This document shows, one piece after another, positions 1-6,722 of a stretch of DNA of 32,618 nucleotides. The stretch spans positions 1-32,618 of the forward strand of contig CALIJE010000127.1 in assembly GCA_938017825.1 (NCBI GenBank), given 5' to 3'. Each line of letters begins with the position of its first letter. Position 1 is the first letter of the stretch. Below the pieces are notes generated by a model that did not search any database, was not told the DNA's origin, and was given only the letters and a program-made list of their open reading frames with translations. The stretch is from an uncultured Flavobacteriaceae bacterium (GTDB taxonomy: Bacteria; Bacteroidota; Bacteroidia; Flavobacteriales; Flavobacteriaceae). A program made the translations under genes and the position numbers.

Positions 1-1016
1 AAGCCCTTCTGTTCTCCACCGCTTTTGAGAAATCCGAATTTTACCGAAATATCATATTCCATTGGTATGACCAACTTGCCCGTCTTATCAATAAATCCCC
101 AACGTTTTTCTTTTACAGGGGCCATACCATTTGAAGCGAAAACCTCTGCATCCTTAAATTGATAATCTATTACTACATCTCCGTTTTCGTTAATGTAGCC
201 CCATTTTTTGCCATTGTAAACAGGAGCCAAACCGTTGGAAAATGCCCGTGCCTTTTCGAACTGGGGTGAAATTACCCATTCTCCTTTCGAATTCACGAAA
301 CCTATTTTCTTGTCTTTTCTAGCATAGGTCAAATTTGAGTTTGTTGGAAAGTTCCAAACCTTATCGGCTCCTTCAATGGGATTAAAAGTTCCATTGGCAT
401 AAATACCATAAGTTTCTCCCTTGGCAACAAAAACCCCATTAGGGCTATAGGTATTGCCTATTTCACTGAACTCAAAGGGCACGACAATTTCACCCTTAGT
501 ATTGATCATTCCCCATGAGCTGCCCTTATTGGCCTTGGCATGTCCATTTCGAATTCTTTTGATTCCTTCGTAAATAGGTTCTGCGATTACCTTACCGTCA
601 GTACCTATCAAACCTATTTTTTCACCTTTTCGATATATGGCAGCGCCGTCTATAAAATCATAGAATTTTTCCATTGCTGGCGTTTCAATTGATTGCCCAG
701 CCGTATTGATGTAACTCCATTGATCGTCTTTGTTGACGAGGGCAACACCATCCCCAAAATATTTGACTTTGTCATATTGGGGTTCTATCTCCCAGGTTCC
801 CGAGCTATTTATATAGCCCCATTTATCGTCTTTTTCCGCTGCGGCAAGTCCATCCGAAAAAGATTTTGAATTTTCAAATTGTGGCTCTATTACGATTTCC
901 CCGTTTGTATTAATATACCCGTATTTGTCATTTTGCTTTACCAAAGCAAGTTCTTGCGAAATAGCTGGATAAAAAGTGAACATCGCAGCTATTGCTATAA
1001 GCGCTCGTTTTTTCAT
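1..1016 (-). CDS. WG-repeat protein, secreted (3' end beyond window)
   Basis: The reading frame is open from an ATG at 1016 to the left window edge, so the C-terminus is missing (at least 338 residues). Residues 1-21 form a signal peptide ending in AISQ. The rest is about nine tandem repeats of roughly 33-36 residues with the WG-repeat pattern, for example KYGYINTNGEIVIEPQF and KWGYINENGDVVIDYQF. The family is a beta-rich repeat found in many Bacteroidota envelope proteins and its role is unknown, probably ligand or protein binding. The start overlaps the stop of the upstream ammonia-lyase gene by four bases (ATGA), which points to translational coupling and a shared operon. Repeats five and six are the most degenerate. 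The family call is sure; the function is not known. Confidence 0.85.
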   Translation of the reverse strand, partial: MKKRALIAIAAMFTFYPAISQELALVKQNDKYGYINTNGEIVIEPQFENSKSFSDGLAAAEKDDKWGYINSSGTWEIEPQYDKVKYFGDGVALVNKDDQWSYINTAGQSIETPAMEKFYDFIDGAAIYRKGEKIGLIGTDGKVIAEPIYEGIKRIRNGHAKANKGSSWGMINTKGEIVVPFEFSEIGNTYSPNGVFVAKGETYGIYANGTFNPIEGADKVWNFPTNSNLTYARKDKKIGFVNSKGEWVISPQFEKARAFSNGLAPVYNGKKWGYINENGDVVIDYQFKDAEVFASNGMAPVKEKRWGFIDKTGKLVIPMEYDISVKFGFLKSGGEQKG

Positions 1017-2548
1017 GATTTTTTATTTTGATGATTTATAATATAATTCTTCACGTTGTTCACAAAAGGATACATGACTAGATCCTCTTTGAATGGGGGA
1101 ACTATATTTCTGACGGCATCGTACATCATCTTGGTCTTTGAGGAGACCTTATCCTGCACACCAAGATACTCTATGGCTTGCACAACTGTAATCATTTCAA
1201 TGGCCACCACTTCAAAAGCATTCTCGATCACTTTTTTTGTAATGAGGGCGGCATTTGTGCCCATGCTCACAATGTCTTGATTGTCATTGTTATTTGGAAT
1301 GCTATGCACATACATAGGATTGCTTAGCATTTGGTTTTCTGCGGTCGTCGAGGTGGCGGTAAACTGAACACCTTGCATGCCAAAATTTAGCCCTAGCGTA
1401 CCTAAATTTACGAAAGGAGGCAGTATGTTGTTCAATTTTGAGTTCATCAGATAGTTCAACTGCCTTTCAGCCAACATGGTCATTTTACTAATAACGATTT
1501 TTAATTTGTCCATTTCTAAAGAAACATAGTCTCCATGAAAATTTCCGCCGTGATACACATTTTGTTTCGAGACATCTACAATAGGGTTGTCGTTGGCAGA
1601 ATTTACTTCTTCTATCATAATGCGTTCAACATCGTTCAAGGTGTCTAAAATAGGACCAAGAATTTGTGGCACGCATCTAAGAGAATAATACTCTTGCACT
1701 TTTTCCTCAAAGACTTCGACCTCATCCGTGGCCACATATAAATGATGCTCCCGCTTCCTAGTGAGCTTACTATCGGCCAGATGGCTACGCATAGATCTGG
1801 CAATTTCTCGCTGACCAAGGTGCTTTTTAGTTTTGTTCAAATCTTCACTTAGATGATCGTCATAGGCTTCAACAATTTCATTGATTGCCGAAGAACAGCA
1901 TATCATCCATTCAAGTAACCTACGTGAGTATATGGTATTGACTACACCGATACCCGTCATAACCGAGGTGCCGTTAATTAAACCAAGTCCTTCACGAAGC
2001 TTAACTTCGATAGGGGAAATACCTTCTTTTTCAAATACCTCTGCCGTTGGCGTCCGCTCTCCATGATAGAAAACCTCGCCTTCACCGATCAACACCAAGG
2101 CCAAATGTGCCAATTGTACCAAGTCTCCACTTGCCCCGACTCCTCCATGTTCGTAGATTAGGGGGATGATGTTTCTATTTATCAATTCGGTCATAACATG
2201 AATGACCGATGGATGCACACCCGAATTACCCAAGCTCAAAGTATTCAATCGCGCCAGCATTGCGGCTCTAACATATTTCGGGGAAATGGGATTGCCCGTA
2301 CCCGAGGCATGGCTTCGAATTAGGTTATACTGAAGCTGCGTGGTCTCGGCATCCTTTATTTTATACTGTGCCATGGGCCCAAAGCCCGTATTTACTCCGT
2401 ATATAATTTTGTTCTTGGAAAATTCCTTTAAAAAATCGAAACTTTTTTGAACGGTTTGCAGTACTTCCTGGTCAATGGAAATTGGTTCTTCGTTAAAAAT
2501 TACATCGTAAAACTCCTGTATTCCTAACTTTCCTTTAATTTTTGGCAT
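1013..2548 (-). CDS. Aromatic amino acid ammonia-lyase, probable tyrosine ammonia-lyase
   Basis: This 511-residue protein belongs to the HAL/PAL/TAL family, which makes an MIO cofactor from an internal Ala-Ser-Gly triad, seen here at 139-141 in GVGASGDLVQLAH. The catalytic Tyr is Y50 in IIYGVNTGFG, and INGTSVMTG and the NNNDNQD block are also present. From memory it is very close along its whole length to the F. johnsoniae tyrosine ammonia-lyase, including the selectivity loop LIRSHASGTG (S79-H80). A TAL would give 4-coumarate, the starter for the aryl head of flexirubin-type pigments. Histidine ammonia-lyase is the main alternative, because the SH pair is also the histidine-type loop, but no hut genes are nearby. 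It is cytoplasmic, with no signal peptide. It is the first gene of a two-gene operon with the WG-repeat protein and is divergent from a flavoprotein. Confidence 0.9.
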   Translation of the reverse strand: MPKIKGKLGIQEFYDVIFNEEPISIDQEVLQTVQKSFDFLKEFSKNKIIYGVNTGFGPMAQYKIKDAETTQLQYNLIRSHASGTGNPISPKYVRAAMLARLNTLSLGNSGVHPSVIHVMTELINRNIIPLIYEHGGVGASGDLVQLAHLALVLIGEGEVFYHGERTPTAEVFEKEGISPIEVKLREGLGLINGTSVMTGIGVVNTIYSRRLLEWMICCSSAINEIVEAYDDHLSEDLNKTKKHLGQREIARSMRSHLADSKLTRKREHHLYVATDEVEVFEEKVQEYYSLRCVPQILGPILDTLNDVERIMIEEVNSANDNPIVDVSKQNVYHGGNFHGDYVSLEMDKLKIVISKMTMLAERQLNYLMNSKLNNILPPFVNLGTLGLNFGMQGVQFTATSTTAENQMLSNPMYVHSIPNNNDNQDIVSMGTNAALITKKVIENAFEVVAIEMITVVQAIEYLGVQDKVSSKTKMMYDAVRNIVPPFKEDLVMYPFVNNVKNYIINHQNKKS

Positions 2549-2611
2549 CTATGGTTGATTCTTACTCCTACAAATAATCCTAGCAGGATTAAAAATAGGG
2601 ATTTTGGATTG

Positions 2612-2650
2612 CAAATTTATAATAATTGGGGAATCAATTGCTTAAATTTG
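2612..2650. promoter_or_regulatory. Divergent promoter pair with an inverted repeat
   Basis: CAAATTTA at 2612-2619 is TAAATTTG on the minus strand. TAAATTTG lies at 2643-2650 on the plus strand. Each matches the Bacteroidota -7 element TAnnTTTG and faces outward toward one of the two divergent genes. Candidate -33 TTG/CAA triplets lie at 2626-2628 (plus) and 2635-2637 (minus), but the spacings of 14 and 15 are shorter than usual. The whole block forms an imperfect inverted repeat. Confidence 0.4.
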
Positions 2651-2747
2651 GTAATCATTGAATTAAAAGAGGCGCCAACTTTTGTTTTGTTTAAAGTTAT
2701 CCTCTCTTTCTATTTAATTTTCGGTGAAAAGGTTAACAAAAAAGTGC

Positions 2748-3995
2748 ATGGAAAAAGTAAAAGTAGATGTTTTGATTATCGGTGCTGGCCCTTCGGGATC
2801 TGTTGCGGCGGCCTATTTGCATAAACAAGGGCTCAATATCAAGGTTGTCGAAAAAAATAGCTTCCCAAGATTCGTGATCGGGGAGAGTTTGATACCGCGC
2901 TGCATGGATCATTTTGAAGCTGTGGGATTATTACCTTGTTTAGAGGCAAAGAATTTTGAGATAAAAAGGGGCGCCAGATTCGTGACTGGCAAAGGAGATC
3001 TTTGTGATTTTGATTTTGGTGAAAAGTATTCTGAAGGATGGGATTGGACATGGCAAGTACCGCGGGCCGATTTTGATAAGACGATGACCGATGAACTACA
3101 AAATTGGGGTGTGGATATCGATTTTCAAAAAGAAGTAATTGCAGTTGACTTTGATGCCGATGGCACTTCTAGGACCACTGTCAAAGATACCGACGGAAAT
3201 ACGTCGATTGTTGAAGCAAAGTATATCATTGATTCTAGTGGCTGGGGAAGGGTTTTACCAAGACTGCTCGGTTTGGATAAACCGTCCGACATTCCCAAAC
3301 ATGCTACCATTTTTACCCATGTAAAAGATACCAAACGCCCGCCCGGAAGAGAGGGTACGATGATTACTTTCGACGTAATCGATACTGAAACCTGGCTGTG
3401 GGTCATCCCGTTTTCAAATGGTGATTGCAGTCTGGGATTTGTTGGACCCATTGATTACCTGGATTCCTTCGAAGGTAGCCCAAACGAAAAAATGAAGGAG
3501 ATGATGAAGCTTTCGAAATACTATTTCGACCGTTTTGATGGTCTTGATTTTCTATTCGAACCCAAACAGATCAAGAATTTTTCGGCTTCTGTAAAGCAGT
3601 TGTATGGCAAGGGATTTGCGCTTACCGGAAACAGTGCTGAATTTTTGGATCCCGTATTCTCCTCAGGAGTCACCTTTGCAACAGAATCCGCTCATTTATC
3701 GGCTAAATTGATAACGCGCGAATTACAAGGTGAAACGGTAGATTGGGAAACCGAATACAAAGACTACATCATGTATGGCGTAAACGTTTTTTCTACCTAC
3801 GTTAAAGAATGGTATACTGGAAACTTGCAAAAAATATTTTTTCACCCAACCATAAATACAAGTATAAAGGAACAGATTTGTGCAGTATTGGCCGGCTATG
3901 TTTGGGACAGGAGCAATCCATTTGTAAAAAATCATGACCGCTTGGTAAAAACAGTGGCAAGAGTTACTGAAATGGAGCAGGAGCGAATGGCTTAA
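2748..3995 (+). CDS. FAD-dependent oxidoreductase, halogenase/geranylgeranyl-reductase-like
   Basis: This 415-residue protein has an N-terminal Rossmann FAD motif, VLIIGAGPSGS, at 8-18, the family motif FPRFVIGESLIP at 39-50, and a second FAD-contact motif around LDPVFSSGV. At 216-221 it has WLWVIP, an exact match to the WxWxIP signature of flavin-dependent halogenases. That signature is also kept in relatives that do not halogenate, so chlorination is only a possibility. Similar flavoproteins occur in flexirubin-type pigment loci beside a TAL gene, which fits the divergent neighbour here. I chose the ATG at 2748 over the upstream in-frame GTG at 2724, because the family begins only a few residues before the FAD motif. 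It is cytoplasmic. A strong terminator follows the stop. Confidence 0.82.
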   Translation: MEKVKVDVLIIGAGPSGSVAAAYLHKQGLNIKVVEKNSFPRFVIGESLIPRCMDHFEAVGLLPCLEAKNFEIKRGARFVTGKGDLCDFDFGEKYSEGWDWTWQVPRADFDKTMTDELQNWGVDIDFQKEVIAVDFDADGTSRTTVKDTDGNTSIVEAKYIIDSSGWGRVLPRLLGLDKPSDIPKHATIFTHVKDTKRPPGREGTMITFDVIDTETWLWVIPFSNGDCSLGFVGPIDYLDSFEGSPNEKMKEMMKLSKYYFDRFDGLDFLFEPKQIKNFSASVKQLYGKGFALTGNSAEFLDPVFSSGVTFATESAHLSAKLITRELQGETVDWETEYKDYIMYGVNVFSTYVKEWYTGNLQKIFFHPTINTSIKEQICAVLAGYVWDRSNPFVKNHDRLVKTVARVTEMEQERMA

Positions 3996-4014
3996 TTCAA
4001 TATAATAGTTGTAC

Positions 4015-4047
4015 AAAAAAAGGCGGGCTTGTATAGCCCGCCTTTTT
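4015..4047. terminator. Bidirectional intrinsic terminator
   Basis: A perfect 9-bp GC-rich stem, AGGCGGGCT (4021-4029) with AGCCCGCCT (4035-4043), closes a 5-base loop. It is flanked by A-run and T-run on the two sides, so it can act in both directions. It lies between the convergent flavoprotein gene and the small secreted-protein gene. Confidence 0.92.
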
Positions 4048-4062
4048 GTTATTGGTCTTAGA

Positions 4063-4668
4063 TTATTTCAAAGCCTTTTTCTTAATGTAACCTGCAATAT
4101 TTTTGGCCAATTTTGCATAACATTCTGAAATTCGATAACCACTGTTGTAATCGTTGCCCATGGCACCATATCCCTGAACATCGCGATACATTCCAGAAAA
4201 TAGAACATTATCAGCATTTGCAGTCTCATAAACCGTGACCGTTGCATCTATTTCAGCGTTTTTACGAACCACACCAACATTATAACCGGCGTAGAGCTTG
4301 GTTGTATGTATCTTCATCGTATATTGCGCATCACCGCCATCGGCTGAAACGCTTATTTCATTATCATCAAAACGTTTATTGAAAGACTCAATGAATTTAG
4401 GCTCGTAGCGATCCCCTCGATCCGCAAACCAAGATTTTTTGAATTTCTCGCCAGTGCCTGCTTCTTTTTTTTCACGCTTTTGCATTTTGTCTTCCAAAAA
4501 TTCCTCTTCTGAATCGTATTTTGGAATTTGAACATCGCTGTAATCGAAGACCATGTTATATGAGGTTATTTCCTTCAGGTTTTTAATATCACCTTCGCTT
4601 ACTTTGATTTTTTGTGCATAAATGCCCGTCGAGACGATCAGGAATGCAAGTGCTACTAGTTTCTTCAT
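4063..4668 (-). CDS. Hypothetical secreted protein, 201 residues
   Basis: I do not recognise a family. Residues 1-19 (ending in GIYAQ) form a classical signal peptide with no lipobox cysteine, so the mature protein is probably periplasmic. The middle, about residues 40-85, is rich in charged residues (EEEFLEDKMQKREKK and a GDRYEPKF stretch). The C-terminal half alternates beta-like stretches such as YTMKIHTTKLYAGYN and AEIDATVTVYETA, then ends in an amphipathic helix, ECYAKLAKNIAGYIKKK. That pattern is reminiscent of small Bacteroidota periplasmic proteins of unknown function. It stands alone, converging on the terminator at 4015-4047. The signal peptide and a clean start make it a convincing gene. 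Confidence 0.8.
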   Translation of the reverse strand: MKKLVALAFLIVSTGIYAQKIKVSEGDIKNLKEITSYNMVFDYSDVQIPKYDSEEEFLEDKMQKREKKEAGTGEKFKKSWFADRGDRYEPKFIESFNKRFDDNEISVSADGGDAQYTMKIHTTKLYAGYNVGVVRKNAEIDATVTVYETANADNVLFSGMYRDVQGYGAMGNDYNSGYRISECYAKLAKNIAGYIKKKALK

Positions 4669-4757
4669 TTTAAATTGGATTTAGGTTATCATTAGATTTT
4701 GTTGCAAGCTATAAACGCATAATCGGAATTCATAGTGTATTGCAAAACGGATTTATA

Positions 4758-4772
4758 CAAGTATAGTACTTG
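4758..4772. promoter_or_regulatory. Palindrome upstream of the 201-residue secreted protein gene
   Basis: CAAGTA-TAG-TACTTG is a perfect 6-bp dyad 90 bp upstream of the minus-strand gene at 4063-4668. The AAGTA-N3-TACTT core recurs at 9191-9203 upstream of the GntR-type regulator. It could be an operator, but there is no independent support. Confidence 0.25.
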
Positions 4773-4840
4773 AAGTTACAAAGTTTTATGGAACCTTCTG
4801 ATCAAAGGTTAACGCCGATTACATTTTTTTCGGTCAAATC

Positions 4841-6499
4841 CTAAGGCCGCCACTCAGTCAGTACTCCATCGGCAGTGGTATACCATTGCCCATTGCCTTC
4901 AACGGCAATATATATTCCTGGATACTTTTCATTCGGATAGTGAATCCATCCAAAGGTTACAGCCCCTGATTTCAATAAATCGACATATTGTTTGAACTCT
5001 TCAGGGTAAGGGCTGTGATACAACTGGTATTCGGTGTAGGTCGGTATTGTTTTTGGCAAGCCCGTAAATGAGGTCTGCTGAAGTTCCAAATATCCGTCTG
5101 GGAGTACGGAGACTTCGAAACGCTTTTTTTCACCTTGCTCTAAACCAAGATCAGGCCAGCCACCGCTCGGACCGGTTATAACTATAGTCATATTTTCGAG
5201 CCATCCTTTTGGAGGTTTTGAGGATGGGGTAAATCGTATTCTTCCATCATTTCCAGCGACGATATTTTCCATAATTCCTCCTGTTCCTCCCGGATAAGAG
5301 GCATATTTGATTCCAGGAAGATCTGATTTGTAAGCCCAGCTAACGGTGGTCTTTCCGTTTTGAAAAAGTGTTGGGGTAAACCATTTGATTAAGGCCTCAA
5401 AACGCTCTTTGCGCGTCATTCGAAACCACCTCATACCTCCCGAATAGGGGGAGAACTTTTCAGCCGGTGCAATACCGCTCTCGGTATTCCAAATTGTTAT
5501 GTCATTCGGGTTGGTTAATAGTTGGTTCGACTTTTCAGCAGTATCAGATTGTTTTAGGGGTATCATTAAGTTGGCCTGACTTAAAAAAAGATTGTTCCGT
5601 GAACTAAAGCCATTATTGCCAATATCGTTCTCATATTGCTCATAGGTTTCTACATGAAAATTATAGAAATGCCATGAAATATTTTCGGTATAATCAGCGG
5701 TTATTTTTCCTTTACCGGTATCGCCATTTACTGCTTTGGAAATGATCGTTTCAGCATTGCCGTTCAACATTTTATTAAAGTTAAAACCTTCGCCACCCAC
5801 ACCACAAAAGGATATCACCCTACAATCGGGTTTGAATTTTTTAAATAGTTGGGTTACGATGCGAACGAATCTGGCATAGGCATCGTTGTAATTGTTGGCA
5901 ATGTTCGCATTAATTTGTTCATTGTTGAACTCTACAGCAGCAAATGCCGGGTGATCGGCTATGGTGTAACCTAAATTACTAACGATCGGGGAACTTAATA
6001 CGGCGGTCAACGCATTAATTAGATTTTTCTCATAAGTAACCGAGTTCATATCTTTTGAAAGTACATTCCCCTGATGATTGAACCATTTCCCTGTCCACAA
6101 GAACTTTTTTCCGTTTTTGTGGTGAAAATCGAGTTCTCTTAAGAACCATATGACCACATTGTTCGACAAGCCTTTTTCCGGATGCCAAATGGTTTCCACA
6201 GCTGGATAGAAATTACGAACCCACCCGGCACTTTTGTATTGGGTTAATAATTCTAAGTTCTGATTACCGTACGGATTTTGAAAACGGTGGTCACCAGGAG
6301 TAGCGCCATAAGGTACGGGGTAACCTTGAGCGTACCAATTTAGAGGCCAAAAGTGATAACTGGTGCCGAAATTGTCTTCGCTGATATGCTTTTTTTCTGC
6401 AACTATTTCTGTAAATGGAGGAAGCGCTTGTTCTTTTGTCTGTCCTGAAATCATAGTGAAGCAGCATAAGAAATAAAATAGATGGACTATAGTTTTCAT
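4841..6499 (-). CDS. Secreted clan GH-A-like glycoside hydrolase, family not recognised
   Basis: The protein has 552 residues from this start. The signal peptide runs MKTIVHLFYFLCCFTMISG and is probably cleaved before QTKEQ. An N-terminal (beta/alpha)8-type region carries three clan GH-A hallmarks in the right order: AAVEFNNEQ, giving Asn-Glu with E194 as acid/base candidate; SWHFYNF with H277; and TIWNTESG with E340 as nucleophile candidate. The C-terminal 150 or so residues look beta-rich, with ITGPSGGWPDL and YLELQQTSF. It is therefore probably a retaining glycosidase acting on an extracellular or periplasmic glycan. I could not assign it to a GH family. An in-frame ATG at 6517 adds six residues, but the only good -7 element (6522-6529) would start transcription at about that codon, which favours 6499. 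It appears to be a single-gene unit. Confidence 0.72.
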   Translation of the reverse strand: MKTIVHLFYFLCCFTMISGQTKEQALPPFTEIVAEKKHISEDNFGTSYHFWPLNWYAQGYPVPYGATPGDHRFQNPYGNQNLELLTQYKSAGWVRNFYPAVETIWHPEKGLSNNVVIWFLRELDFHHKNGKKFLWTGKWFNHQGNVLSKDMNSVTYEKNLINALTAVLSSPIVSNLGYTIADHPAFAAVEFNNEQINANIANNYNDAYARFVRIVTQLFKKFKPDCRVISFCGVGGEGFNFNKMLNGNAETIISKAVNGDTGKGKITADYTENISWHFYNFHVETYEQYENDIGNNGFSSRNNLFLSQANLMIPLKQSDTAEKSNQLLTNPNDITIWNTESGIAPAEKFSPYSGGMRWFRMTRKERFEALIKWFTPTLFQNGKTTVSWAYKSDLPGIKYASYPGGTGGIMENIVAGNDGRIRFTPSSKPPKGWLENMTIVITGPSGGWPDLGLEQGEKKRFEVSVLPDGYLELQQTSFTGLPKTIPTYTEYQLYHSPYPEEFKQYVDLLKSGAVTFGWIHYPNEKYPGIYIAVEGNGQWYTTADGVLTEWRP

Positions 6500-6521
6500 C
6501 GAGGATGTTCTATTCATATCA

Positions 6522-6529
6522 CAAAGTTA
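6522..6529 (-). promoter_or_regulatory. -7 promoter element of the GH-A-like gene
   Basis: CAAAGTTA reads TAACTTTG on the minus strand, an exact TAnnTTTG match. It lies about 22 bp ahead of the ATG at 6499 and only 4 bp ahead of the alternative ATG at 6517, so it helps decide the start. No clear -33 element is seen. Confidence 0.4.
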
Positions 6530-6700
6530 GCAAATCAAAAAATGCACCATTTTTGATCAGACTTTTAAAGCACATGCTTTTATTGGAAAAGATTTAAGGT
6601 ACGGATAATTGCTTTTTGTTTAGAATAAGTGCTACATAAGTATTTGAATACGAATGATTTAATTATTTTTCTTATCTTGACTATTACAACTTTTTATAAA

Positions 6701-6714
6701 TAACTAACCAAAAA
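6701..6714 (+). promoter_or_regulatory. Leader motif shared with the TPR sensor gene
   Basis: TAACTAACCAAAAA occurs here, just before the ATG at 6723, and again identically at 31349-31362 before the ATG at 31370. A-rich, SD-less leaders are normal in Bacteroidota, so this may be a translation-enhancing leader rather than an operator. Confidence 0.3.
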
Positions 6715-6722
6715 AATCTCCC

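Noticed and set aside
1..1016. The WG-repeat stretch as a DNA tandem repeat or CRISPR-like array
   Set aside because: The periodicity is at protein level only; the DNA copies are diverged and there are no constant repeats with unique spacers.
2555..2824. An 89-codon plus-strand frame crossing the flavoprotein start
   Set aside because: It lies in the divergent promoter and runs into the flavoprotein out of frame; the composition is not protein-like and there is no start signal.
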